The position numbers and the translations under genes are program-made. A stretch of 64,000 bases of DNA from contig NC_084941.1 in the NCBI RefSeq assembly GCF_958298935.1, forward strand, positions 11,630,001 through 11,694,000. The letters are read 5' to 3'. Position 1 is the stretch's first letter; the number at the start of each line of letters is the position of its first letter. Positions 27,691 to 39,002 of the stretch are shown one piece after another. The notes beneath the pieces are model-generated. The model saw only the letters and a list, made by a program, of their open reading frames with translations. It was not told the origin of the DNA and searched no databases. The DNA comes from Phragmites australis (taxonomy: Eukaryota > Streptophyta > Magnoliopsida > Poales > Poaceae).

Positions 27691-30600
27691 ATGCGTACCT
27701 CACTGTCAAGATGCCGGGCCCAGCAGGCCCCATCACCGTGACCGCCGACACCGGCGGTGCCATCTCCTGCGCTGAGTAGTCATACCTGGCCTTGGTCTCA
27801 GCTCAGGCCGAGGTCGAAGGCTGTCCAGGGGGCCCGGGTCCCTCTTCATCCAAACCCCGACTCGCTGCCGACGCCTCCGTTCCTACGAAGGAGGTCGTGG
27901 TGGGCGAAGACGCCTCGCAGGTCGTCCGAATCGACGGTGACCTGGATGGCAAATAGGAAAGAGCGCTCGTCACCTTCCTCCGGGCTAACACCGACGTGTT
28001 TGCATGGCAGCCGTCCGACATGCCCGGGATCCCTAGGGAGGTGATCGAGCACCACCTGGCTGTGCGTCCGGACGCACGCCCGGTGAAGCAGAAGGTCCGA
28101 CGACAGGCGTCTGAGCGCCAGGAGTTCATCCGGGAGCAGGTCTGCAAGCTCCTTGACGCCGGATTTATCCGAGAGGTCCTGCACCCCGAGTGGTTGGCGA
28201 ACCCAGTCATCGTCCCGAAGGCCAACGGCAAGCTCCGCATGTGCGTGGACTACACCGATCTAAACAAGGCTTGCCCCAAAGATCCTTTTCCTTTGCCCCG
28301 CATAGATCAAATCGTAGATGCAACCGCGGGATGTGATCTTTTGTGTTTTTTAGATGCAAACTCTGGTTATCACCAGATTCGCATGGCCGTAGAGGATGAA
28401 GAAAAAACTGCTTTCACCACCCCGGTGGGAACTTATTGCTATATGTCGATGCCTTTTGGTTTGCGCAACGCTGGGTCTTCTTTCCAGCGCGCTATCCGCA
28501 TCACGTTTGATTCGCAGGTTGGCCGCAACGTCGAGGCCTACATCGACGATCTCGTGGTCAAGTCCCGAGACCGCGCCACCCTGCTCGAAGACCTTGCCGA
28601 GACTTTCAATAGTCTCCGCACCACCCGCCTGAAGCTCAACCCCGAGAAGTGTGTCTTCGGGGTGCCGGCGGGCAAGCTTCTCGGTTTCTTGACCACGAGC
28701 CCGAGCACTTGGCTCCTCCCGAGCAGGGAGTCAAGCCCGAGCACCCGGTCAGCTCCGACCACGTCGCCGAGACTGGGGGCTGTAGCAGGCCCTCGGGTGA
28801 GGCCGAGATCTAGGCCCGCCGAGTGCAGCGACCGGTGTACTTCGTCAGTGAAGTCCTCCGGGAGGCCAAGACAAGGTACCCCCAGGCTCAGAAGCTACTC
28901 TACGCCGTGCTCATCGCTTCCCGGAAGCTGCGCCACTACTTCCAAGCGCACAAGGTCTCGGTGGTTACCACGTATCCACTGGGGCCCATCCTTCGGAATG
29001 GAGAAGGCACTGGGTGTGTAGTTAAGTGGGCGGTGGAGCTGGTGGAATTCGACCTGCACTTTGTCAGTTGCCAGGCGATCAAAAGCCAGGCACTCTCTGA
29101 TTTCGTGGCAGAGTGGACGCCAGTCCCTGAGGCCGTCCCAGAAGAGATCTCCACATATCCCGGGCACGATGCGCCCGGGTACTGGATCATGCATTTCGAC
29201 GGTTCCCTCTCGCTGAATGGGGCGGGGGCCGAAGTGGTTCTCACCTCCCCAACGGGTGAAGAACTACGGTACGTCGTGCAGCTGCAGTTCCGTGCATCCA
29301 ACAACATGGCGGAATATGAAGGTCTCATCGCTGGCCTCCGAGCCGCGGTGGGCCTCGGGATTCGTCGCCTCCTGGTCAAGGGAGAATCCTAGCTGGTAGT
29401 CAACCAAGTATCCAAAGAGTACCAGTGCACAAATCCTCACATGGCGGCGTATGTGGCGGCAGTCAGGAAGCTGGAGAAGCGCTTCGACGGCCTGGAGCTG
29501 CGGTACATCCCGCGCCATGATAATGCTCTGGCCGACGACCTCTCCCGCCTGGCCTCCTCACGTGCGCGCGTCCCTGCCGGAGTCTTTGAAGAAAGACTCA
29601 CACGGCCTTCCGTCTTGCCTGCCGAACAGGACGAAGGGGAAACCTCCAACTTAATTCAGGGGACCCCGGCGGCGCCCTCAGTGGGAAGCCCCGTCAGGGT
29701 GCCGCCGTCCGGCGAGTACGCTGCGCTTGCTAATTGTTCTCAAGATGCCTCGTGGATGGACGATATCCGAGGGTACTTGAAGGAAAAGTTCCTCCCCGAG
29801 GATGAGGCGTCTGCCGAAAGAGTTGCTCGGCAGTCCAAACGCTATGCTATAGTAGATGGGGATCTCTACCGGCGTAGCGCAGGTGGCATCCTCCTGAAAT
29901 GCATCTCCCGGGTAGAAGGCGGTGAGCTTCTCGCTGATATCCATGAGGGCGAGTGCGGTGGCCATGCATCGTTCCGCACGTTGGTCGGGAAGGCCTTCCG
30001 GTAAGGTTTCTACTGGCCTATAGCCCTCCAGGAAGCTTCCGAGCTGGTTCGGCGCTGCAGGGCGTGCCAGTTCCACGCAAAGTAGATTCACCAGCCAGCT
30101 CAGGCTCTTCACACCATCCCCCTGTCATGGCCTTTAGCGGTCTGGGGGCTGGACATTCTGGGTCCATTCCCCCGAGCAATCGGGGGCTATGAGTACCTCT
30201 ACGTCGCCATCGACAAGTTCACCAAGTGGCCGGAGGCGGTCCCAGTCATCAAGGTGACCAAGAACACGGTGCTCCAGTTCATCTGCGGCATCACTAGTCG
30301 CTTTGGTGTCCCGAACCGGATCATCACCGACAACGGCACTCAGTTCACAAGTGCCCTGTTCGGGGACTACTGCGAAGACCTCGGCATCATGCTCTGCTTC
30401 ACCTCCATCGCTCATCCTCGGAGCAACGGGCAGGTCGAGCGCGCCAATGCGGAGATACTGAAGGGGCTCAAAACCTGGACCTACGATGTGCTCGCAAAGC
30501 ATGGGATGGGGTGGGTCGACGAGCTGCCTGCCGTGCTATGGGCCAACCGGACCACGCCAAGTCGTGCTACCGGGGAGACTCCTTTCTTCCTCGTGTATGG

Positions 30601-30981
30601 CATTGAGGTGGTCCTCCCCTCCGAGCTCACTCTAGGCTCCCCTCGGGTGCATGCCTACTCTGAAGGCGAACAGGAGCAGCAGAGGTGCGACGATGTCGAC
30701 TATTTGGAAGAGCGCCGATCACCGTCCGAGCAGCCCTCTACCAGCAAAGCTTGTGACGTTACCATCAGCGCCATGTCCGGGCCCGGTCTCTTGAGGTGGG
30801 GGATATAGTTCTCCGACGCGTTCAGTCGCGCGAAGGAAGGAATAAGCTGTCCCCTACGTGGGAAGGCCCCTTTACCGTGATCGGTGTCCCACAAGAAGGC
30901 TCTTTCCGGTTGGTAGCAGAAGATGGGCAGCCGCTCCCCAACCCATGGAACATCGAGCACCTGCGCAATTTCTACCGGTAG
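27691..30981 (+). pseudogene. Tat gypsy pol: RT, RNase H, second RNase H, integrase
   Basis: In-frame stops at 27777-27779 and 27954-27956 precede RT (27996-28690: NPVIVPKANGKLRMCVDYTD, MPFGLRNAGSSFQRA, AYIDDLVVKS with the Asp pair intact). RT breaks off at VPAGKLLGFL. About 130 bp of unrelated GC-rich sequence follows, then RNase H resumes at [19 protein letters not shown] (28826) in another frame, so the RT end and the RNase H start are deleted. The second RNase H (29180-29560) has [15 protein letters not shown] and HDNALADDLSRLAS, but the third acidic site reads KGES then TAG. Integrase (29990-30680) has stops at 30002-30004 and 30082-30084 and keeps GLDILGPF, TDNGTQF and NGQVERAN, i.e. 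D, D, E. The C terminus (30796-30981, PTWEGPFTVIGV) is in another frame. Confidence 0.9.
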
Positions 30982-31289
30982 ATGGCCACGCTCGCGGCTC
31001 AGGTCAACCAGGCCGGGGGCTCCCCCCCCCCCCCGCCCAAGTTGACCGGGGGCTACCAATAACTGGGTAAGTCACCCATCCTTGTAAAAAAAAATTATCA
31101 ATTCAGTATGTATATCAATGAGCAATCCTTATGTACAAATTTCATTTCTCTGGATTCCATATGTTTAATCTGTCTGGTGAGATGCTCGATTGTGCGAGAA
31201 AAGTTTGCTCTCTCTTTTTTCCCGCTGATAAAAGAATCCCGATCGTTATGTGCGCGGGCAGTTGCTGCTGACTTACGTCTGATGTGGTA

Positions 31290-31455
31290 GGATGTGGAGT
31301 TCGGTGTCGTGGCAGGCTCCCAGGCACTACCGAGCCCCTGGGGTTCTCGGGTAATCTTATCGCTCGAGCCACTCGAGTAGTCCAGAGCCTAGGCCCTAGG
31401 GGCGGGCTGTCGGTGCTCGGTCTGGTCTGTCATACCCGGGCGCCACCGAACCATA
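31290..31455 (+). repeat. Tat 3' UTR repeat, unit 1
   Basis: See unit 2 at 32064-32227; shared landmarks are CACTACCGAG, TCGCTCGAGCC, CTCGAGTAGTCC and CACCGAACCAT in the same order and spacing. Confidence 0.8.
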
Positions 31456-32063
31456 GGACCTCTGGGTTATACCTCTGCCTGCTCTTGTCCGCCGGTCTGG
31501 GTATTCGAGAGGTCTCGGGTCGAAAACGAGAGCAGTCTATAATGAGTACCGCACTAACAGAGCGCACCAAGCAAAGAATTTATCTATTTTCTATCAAGTC
31601 ATAGATCGACAATCAAAAGCAAAAGCAGCTCGACCGTGAGGGCCTCAGTGCCTAGGTCGCTGCTCAGCCCAAAGGGCCCTCGGGTGGTCCTACCGCTCAG
31701 GCTTGAGTGGTCGAGATCGCCTGATCCCGGGCTCCTCACGCGCCCCCTGGTGCTCGGGCGCCCCGGCCATGGGAACCAAGTCCCCGGGCACCCCGAGCTC
31801 GGAGCGCATGCCCCTCCTGGAACGGTTGGTCAAAATGCTGACAGTCGTCCGGTGAGTGGTTAAATTTAGACAAATTTACATTCAATAATATTTTGTTCCC
31901 GAGTCGTCCTCGGGGGCCCTCGTACTCTAATCTACTCGGTGAGATGGTCTCCTCGCGCACAAAACCCTACAGCGTGTTCACTTTTTCCTAGAACAACAGA
32001 ATGGTCCGTAGAAAGGTGTACCGTATGTGTGGTAATGTCCGATCGAAGTCTTTTATGGTGGTC

Positions 32064-32227
32064 GTGGTGTTCGGTCCGCTTGCAGGGCCCCGAGCACTAC
32101 CGAGTCCCTGGGCGCCCCAGGTAATCCTATCGCTCGAGCCGCTCGAGTAGTCCGGAGCTTGGGCCCCAGGGACGGGTTGTCGGTGCTCGGTCCGGTCCGT
32201 CCTAGGCCCGGGCACCACCGAACCATG
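32064..32227 (+). repeat. Tat 3' UTR repeat, unit 2
   Basis: Second copy of the 31290-31455 unit, about 775 bp downstream, same orientation. Confidence 0.8.
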
Positions 32228-32654
32228 GAGACTCTTGGTCGCATTCCCGCCCACGCGTGTCTCCAGTCTACTGGCTGAGTGGTCGCAAAGTGGAAAAGTG
32301 TTCACCGGTCATGGCGTGCTCCGTGCTGGATCGATCTATCTCCCGAGCAAGGAAGTTCGTGCCTTTGTCTTTTGACTTAGCCGTTGCAGACTCGCGAGGG
32401 CTCGGGGGCTGAATGCACCGAGAAGGACAGTCGGGGCGATTTTGTTCTCGGGGAAGGAAAGGTCGGGGTCGGTCCGACTGAGTACTCCTCGGGGCATCAA
32501 GTGAAAACAGCAAAAACTACATCAAGCACTCAGAAGAATACTGGAGTTGCGACCCAAAGAAAGGCTTCCATTATATTCACAAAAAGGACAGCTGTTCTGG
32601 GGGATCACTCCCATATTTACATCAAGTCAAAAAGAAAAGAAGAAGAAAAAACTA

Positions 32655-35029
32655 CTACAAAAGCCTAGTTGGAGTCGGAGTCGGAGCCTTCGTTGCCGCT
32701 CCTCGAAACTGGGGGTCGCGGCGCCTCCCGCTTGAAGCCAGCCGCCACCGCGGCGGCGATGCTCCGAACTGCCTCCCAGGTGGCCTCCTCCTCGGCTTCA
32801 ACCACGCCTTCCAGAGCTGGCTCCACCGGGAAGTTTGGGTCTCGGCTCCGGTAGCAAGCCAGGATGTGTTCGTCCACCGCTTGGGCCAAGCCACGCCCCT
32901 CCCGGGCGGCGAGTTCCTGGACTGCCCAGGGCAGCGCCTCGAGGCGCCCGCAGACCTTCTGGAAGCCGAGGGCGTACCGGCCAGGGCCGCCCCCTTCTTT
33001 TCCACCAGAAGTTGCCCGAGTCCGGCCGCCGTCACGGACCGCTGCATCCGCCGGAAGGTGTCCTCTAGCATCACCTGCAGGCTGGCCCATTCGACCGAGG
33101 CGGCCTCGAGCTCCTCCGTCGTGGTCCGCAGCTGCTCCTCGAGCCCCTGGCTCCCGGCCGCACCGGCAGAGCCAGCGCCAGGTGCCTGGCCCGCAGCCAG
33201 CTTCACCTGCCTCGCCAAAACGGACAGGGCCCGCTCGCGGGCAGCCAGCTCCGCCTCGGATTTGGCGACCCGCTCTTCCCTAGCAGCAATGGCCGCCGCT
33301 GTCTCTGTAGCCTCCTCCTCCCAGCGGGCTAGCAGATCCTCCAGGGTGCCCAAGTCATCCGCCGTTATCTCGGCGTCGGTCTCCCCGATTGCGACCTTCT
33401 CCTCCTGGCGTTGGAGATCCCCTTCGACGTGCTGGAGCTCCTCCGCCCAGTATTGGAGGTCGGCGCGGGTCCGGTCGATCTCGTCCTTCTGGTGAGCTAG
33501 GTCGGCCTGGAAGGCCTCTGCTGCCCTCTCGCGGTTCGCCACTGCCTCCTCCCGCTCCTGCGCCTGCCTCTCCCTGGCAAGAGCCTCGGCAGCCTGCTGC
33601 CGCAACGCCTCGGCCAGGCGGGCGGCGTCTTCCCGCTCCCGCGCGACCTCCGCAGGGGTGTCTTCCAGAGTCTTCCGCTCCCACATGACCTCCACGCGGG
33701 CCTCATCCAAGGCCTTCCGCCCCTCCTCTATAGCGCGCCGCTCGTCCTCGTTGGTGGCGCGTGCCGCGGCAACGCCGGAGTCGAAAACGCACCCAGCCGC
33801 GGCGAGCTGCACTCTCTCTGTGGCCAGCGCGGCGCGCTCCGCCTTCCGCTGCGCCATCTCCCCCACTACGGCCGCCTCCAGCCGCCCGATCACCTCCCAG
33901 GCGCTCTCAAGCACGACCGGCAGATGGCCGACGAGTTGGCTGGGCGGCGGCTGGGCGCTGGGTCCCCTGCGAGCCTCCCCCGAGGGGCTCCGGATCCCCG
34001 AAAACTACCATGCGGTCCCCCGCCCCGCGCCCGGCACGCTCGGGGCGGGCTCGGCCGGCGCTGAACGCTCGGGCGGCGGCTGCATCTCTGTCTCAGCCGC
34101 CGCATCTACCGGCCCCGGCTCCGCTGCCGCATCCGCCGACACCGGCTCCGCCGCCGCGTCCGCTGGCCCCAACTGTACCGCACCTGCCTGCCCTGGCTCC
34201 GCCGGTGCACTCGGCCGAGTGCGCTCGGCTCGGGCGCACTCGGCTCGAGGGTTGGGGCCCGCCTCGGCGCCTCCGGCTGCCCCTGGCTCTCGGCGGCGCC
34301 CGTAGGTGGCCTGCAGGAGAAGAAGAAGGTCAAAACTCAGAATCTAATCCGGGCGAAGCACGCCTAGGAAAGAATGGAGGACGAAACTTACGTGGTTGTG
34401 GGTCTTCGGTACTGCCACCTTGCAGCCGGAATCCTGAACTCCGAGCTCGATGGCATTGGCCCAGAGTCCTCCCTCCTCCTCTTGCGTCGAGGGTTTTGCG
34501 GTGCCGCCGCCTGGTCTCCGTGAGTCGGATCGGGCCCAAGCAAACCAAAGTGCGGTTCCAGAACCGCAGATGCCGCCCCCGCTAACGGCCCCGCGCTGCA
34601 TGCCTGGTCGTCCCGGCTTCCCCCCTCGCCTGGCAACGGCGACGGTGGGGACTCCGGCACAGGAATAAAGAGCCGGGGGCGCTTCCCCCGGTCCTCCGGC
34701 GCCGTCGCCGCCCCATTGCCGGTGGTGCCTCCTCCTCCGGTGTGGCGGCTGCTGCCCGCAGCAGCCATACTGCTGGCCTGCGGCTCGCCGCTTGCGGCGC
34801 TCGGGCCACCAGTCTGCGGCGGACCACTTGCGGCCTCCTCGCCGGCCGCCTCGTCCACCCCGGGGGTCTCGGTGGTCTCGGGACTCCGGCGCCTCGGCCG
34901 GTCGACCAACCCCTGGGCGTCGAACTCCGGCAGCTTCGCCTGAATCGCCACCCGCTCAGGATTGGCGCAGAGCGCCATCTCTTTCCACGGGAGCTCCGCT
35001 CGGCTCAGCTCATCCACCCCGGTCACCAC
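32655..35029 (-). CDS. Antisense Tat-associated gene with coiled-coil C-terminal half (one visible intron, damaged frame)
   Basis: Minus strand. Exon 1 35029-34392 encodes a polar, Gly/Pro/Ser-rich N terminus (VDELSRAELPWKEMALCANP) and a basic patch RRKRRRED. The donor GTAAGT starts at 34391 and the acceptor TCCTGCAG ends at 34311. Exon 2 continues TPPTGAAESQGQPEAP in frame, then the frame shifts near 34150. From 33914 a 419-residue frame runs MLESAWEVIGRLEAAVVGE into a long Ala/Glu/Arg coiled coil (repeated AAREERVAKSEAELAARE) up to about 33010. The conserved tail (VQELAAREGRGLAQAVDEHI, YRSRDPNFPVEPALEG) continues in a second frame, 33090-32665. The gene lies downstream of Tat pol on the opposite strand, where additional antisense ORFs are known in this lineage. 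Its function is unknown, and this copy has at least two frame breaks. Confidence 0.7.
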
Positions 35030-36172
35030 CTAGAGCATGCCCCTCAACTCCCGAGGAAATCGTTTGACTTCATGGAGTGCCTAATACTATTGTCTCGGAT
35101 CATGACACAAAGTTTTTGAGTCACTTTTGGAGATCACTTTGGAATAAATTGAAGACGAAGCTACTATTTTATACTACATGTCATCCCTAGACTGACAGTC
35201 AAAAAGAGGTCAGTACACTCCACCACCAATATTTGAAGCCCTACTTGGGAGAATAAGAAGAGCTTAAGTCGAAGATGACTCCAATTCAAGAGGGGGAGGA
35301 TTCCTTTGGATACTATCAATTCCGCCAATAATCCTCAAATCATACAAGGTCCAATTACAAGAGCACGTGCACGACAATTAGAGCACCAGGTGAACTCGTT
35401 TCTTGTTGTTCATGCTTCCTTAGATGGATTACTACTAAATTCTTGTGACATTTAATTGCTTATAAACGTGAGAGAAGCACTACAATCTTACTCGGACGTT
35501 ACCCCTCGAAGGCCAAGTACACTAGGACTCGAGGCTGAGCTCTAGTCATTGTCATGGTTGTGGTCGTGGTGGAGTCTCAGGATAACACGTCCGTAAAACG
35601 GGCGTAACTCTCTCATACGAAGTCCAATTTAGGCGATCTTGGACATTCTAGAAAGCTTACGATGAGCACTTTCCAATGGATATGAGCTCAACCAAATATT
35701 TCTTATAGTTTAGTCAGAGTAAAGAAAAAAGATGATGCGCCACCATTTTAGACCTAGTTGGGTCTTGTAATCGTGTCGGGGTCAGAGTTCAGGTTGTGTA
35801 CACCTCTTTCCATGGCTGTATAACCCTAGGTTGACCTCCTCATGTCCCCTTATAAATATACATTACCCATCATAGTTTAGGCTCAGGTTTAGATTAGATT
35901 ATTCTGTTTTAGAAATTTTCACCTTTTATCGGTTTGTTGAACCCCAACTTGAGTACTTCATTGGTAATCAGCAATATTCAGATTGCATCTACCTGTTCTT
36001 GCTTGTGTTCTCGATTCAGTGGCAAGAAAAGCCTGCTTGGCGAGGTCAACCGTTTCTTGGCACGTTTGATAACCATGGAGTAGTGGTGTAGTGGTTGCGA
36101 GGGTTCTTGATCTATTCTGATTGGAGCCTTTGCATCATCAACGTTGAAGCTCCACCAAATCGACTTATCATA

Positions 36173-38716
36173 TTACCTATCACTACTGGCCAATAAGATA
36201 TCATCCACATAAAGAATTAAGATGGTGAGTTTTCCCCCTTTAAACTTTATATAAATGCAGTTATCAACTTTATTTTCTTTAAAGCCAAAATTTCTAATGA
36301 CTTTATCAAACTTGAGATACCACTGTCTAGACACTTGCTTTAAACCATAAATTGATTTCTTAAGGTGACATCCTAAATGTTCCTTGCTTTCCATGACAAA
36401 ACCTTCCTGTTGAGCCATGTAAACATTTTCTTCCTAGTCACCATTAAGAATTGCCGTCTTTACGTCTATCTGATGCAGTTCTAAATCATAATGCGCTACA
36501 AGCACCATAATTATTCTAAAGTAATCTTTACTTGATACAGGAGAGAAGGTTTCATTATAATCAATCCCTTCTCTTTGCGAGAAGCCTTTTCCTATGAGTC
36601 TTGCTTTGAACTGATGAGGACATCACTCCCTCGGATACATACAATGATCCTCCATTGAACTTTCAAGGTCCAATCACAAGAGCTCGCGCACGACAATTAA
36701 ATTTAGAGGTGAGCTCGTTCCTAAGCAACTCTTTATATAATTTTGAGAATAGATTACTACCTAATGATTATGTGTTGTTTAGGAATTATGGAGAGGACAA
36801 GGAAACACATAGAGGAAGGCTTGGAGGCGTGGAGGAGCAGCTAGGACGTCCAACAACAGCAGGAGTTCCAGTCCAACTCGAGTCCGAATCAGCCTCGGCC
36901 TCCAGGACCAGCGAGCAATAAAACGGACGCACAGGACGCATCCGGACTCCGTTTTCGACGATTCACATATGGTTGGAAAGATAATTTCATAAGGAAACCA
37001 ATGGCATTGGTTTGAGGTCCAAATTCCTTCTGAGTCAACGGGAAACGTCGAAACAAGTCAGCGTCCAGAATCTGTCCCGGTGCTGCGTCACCGTTTTTGG
37101 TCCGTTGGGCCATGTATCGTGTTGGAGTCCATTAGGGACGCGTCTAGGGGTCCTTGGCCGACCCTAATCCTTTATATACAGTAGCCGTCGCCCTAATTAG
37201 GGTTGGGTTTTGCTTAGATTATTCTGTCAAGAACAGTTTCGCCGTTTCGTCGGTTTGTGAGACCCCAACTCGTGAGATTAATCATTCATCTACAATTTGG
37301 TTGCATTCTTCCTTGTTCTTGCTTGTGTTCTTCGATTCGCAGGCAAGGATTTTAGCCTTCTTGGCGAGGTCAACCGTGCAACGCCGGTTGATAACCAGAG
37401 GAGACGTGGTGCTGCGATTGCGGGGTTTCGGATCGTGTTGTTCGGAAGCCGGATCGACTTGTGTCTCGTTTCCACCAAATCGAGAGTTACCAGAACCTTT
37501 CGGAAGATCGGGAACCCTTGTTCATATTATGAACCTTTCGATGTGCCCCTTAGAGTCATGATTTATTTTGTAGACCCATTTACAGCCTACTGTTTTGGCT
37601 CCGTCAGGGATTTCTACTAGGTCCTATACATCAATATTGCTCATAGAATTTAATTCATCCTTCATGGCATTAAGCCACTTAGGCGAATGCTCACTCATCA
37701 TGGCCTCTTTATATGAGTTGGGATCGCCTTCCTTCCCTATATCATTAACATCTTCATTCATGTAGACAACATAATCGTTGGAGACGGCAGGTCTCCCGTC
37801 ATGTTGTGATCTCCCGATTAGTTCGTTAGGTACTACAGGACCAGGACTGGGCATTGCAGGGGATTGCTGAGGCTCATCATTAGGTGCAACGTTAGAAATT
37901 TTAGAGACTTCAACAGGGGGTGCACTGACGTTAGTTTCTAGTGAAGGTGCAACCACTTGGGGCATAGGGATGTAGGACTCTTGGATTAGCGGTGTAGGAA
38001 CATAAACCCGCCTTTCCTCGAGATCAACTTCCCTGGGCTCCAGATCCCTATTCTCAAGAAATACATCATGTCTTGTTTCAACAAACTTAGTGATCCTATC
38101 TGGACAGTAAAAATGATACCCCTTGGATCTCTCGGGATACCCAATAAAGTGACAATTAAATGTCTTAGGATCTAATTTTCCAATATGTGGATTAAAAACT
38201 TTAGCTTCAGCTGCACAGCCCCATACACGCAAATACTTCAAAGAGAGATTTCTTCAAGTCTATAATTCATAAGGTGTTTTTAGAAATTTTTTGGGATCCT
38301 GATTAAGAATGTGCACGGCTCTCTTAAGTGACTGCATCAACAGTCCAACTGGTAAACTAGAATAGCTAAGCATAATTCACACCATGTCCGTAAGTGTGCG
38401 GTTGTGTCTTTCAGCAACCCTGTTCTGCTGAGGTTCACCAGGCGTAGAATATTGGGCTACTATGCCATGTTCTTAAAGGAATCTGGCAAAAGGACTAGGG
38501 ATTTGCCCGTAAGGGGCATGTCTCTCATAATACTCTCCCCCCGCGATCCGATCTCACTACTTTAATCTTTATATTGTGCTGAATTTCTACCTTAGTCTTA
38601 AATATCTTGAATTTATCGAGAGATTCAGATCGATCTTTAATGGGGTAAATATGGCCGTGACAGGAGAAATCATCAGTGAAGGTAACGAATGAATCAAAAC
38701 CATCCACTGATGTCAC
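36173..38716 (-). pseudogene. Copia integrase and RT N-terminal part (copy 2), split by a solo LTR
   Basis: Same protein segments as copy 1: integrase core 38716-38525, integrase end plus linker 38241-37624 (LDPKTFNCHFIGYPERSKG), RT 36418-36173 ending YVDDILLASSDR. The solo LTR 36612-37529 lies between the linker and RT. Upstream the frame connects to protease and gag of the same copia. Confidence 0.9.
36612..37529 (+). mobile_element. Solo LTR, 918 bp, gypsy family of the 20451 element
   Basis: Starts TGATGAGGACATC and ends CATATTA. The target TGAAC is present at 36607-36611 and 37530-37534, while copy 1 of the duplication has the undisturbed site (about 26405). Its first 90 bp encode FQGPITRARARQLNLEVSSF (frame 36655-36921), the gypsy pol C terminus that overlaps the LTR start in this family. 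It is better preserved than the LTRs of the 20451 element. TATA-like TTATATAC near 37172. Confidence 0.85.
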
Positions 38717-39002
38717 AGAAAAAGGATCGCAAATGTCCGTGTGAGTTAATTCTAATAATCCTATGCTTTGAGTGCCCCCCTTGTTTATTTGCTTAACATG
38801 TTTTCCTTTAATGCAATATGTAGTGATTAGAGTCAGAGAAGTCTAAGGGCCGGAGAATCTCTTCTTTAATGAAACATTAACGATAATGCCATAGTTTCGA
38901 AGAAGTTTCATTAATTATACTTCTCTTTCTCTTATGACTTACATCACAAACATTTATAGACACAAATGATTCATTAGGAGGAAGCATATAAAGTTTGTCT
39001 TA

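Larger units (their letters stand above)
30982..32654 (+). other. Tat 3' untranslated region with diverged repeat pair
   Basis: GC-rich, no convincing coding frame. A C run of 14 lies at about 31023. A 160-bp unit at about 31290-31455 (TACCGAGCCCCTGG, TATCGCTCGAGCC, CGGGCTGTCGGTGCTCGGTC, CACCGAACCAT) recurs at about 32064-32227 with around 80% identity by eye. Between them the sequence is mixed AT/GC and ends in A-rich sequence near 32640. Large 3' untranslated regions with internal repeats are known for Tat elements. Confidence 0.6.
27689..35047 (+). mobile_element. LTR-less fragment of a Tat-lineage Ty3/gypsy element
   Basis: Begins inside protease/linker sequence (AYLTVKMPGPAG read from about 27691) and ends inside the 5' part of the antisense gene (about 35047). 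No LTR is present at either end and there is no target duplication: both ends abut copies of the same 2.85-kb duplication. Content: pol on plus (to 30981), a GC-rich 3' untranslated part with dispersed repeats, and a spliced minus-strand coiled-coil gene. A second RNase H after the first marks the Tat lineage. Confidence 0.85.
35048..38815. repeat. Direct duplication, copy 2 (2,845 bp plus a 923-bp insertion)
   Basis: Same content and order as 24844-27688, offset 10,204 bp at the left end. It continues past 38815 into the rest of the copia element (protease, gag), so its right side is the ancestral junction. Its left side joins the Tat fragment at CTCCCGAGG, a 9-base stretch that could belong to either partner. 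Confidence 0.9.

Noticed and set aside
32664..33706. Plus-strand open frames opposite the coiled-coil gene
   Set aside because: They are GC-driven mirror frames of the minus-strand gene, rich in Ser/Pro/Arg with no motif. The minus strand has the coherent coiled coil and splice sites.
37154..37620. Plus-strand frames crossing the 37529 LTR border
   Set aside because: They read from the solo LTR into antisense copia integrase, so they are chimeric by insertion.
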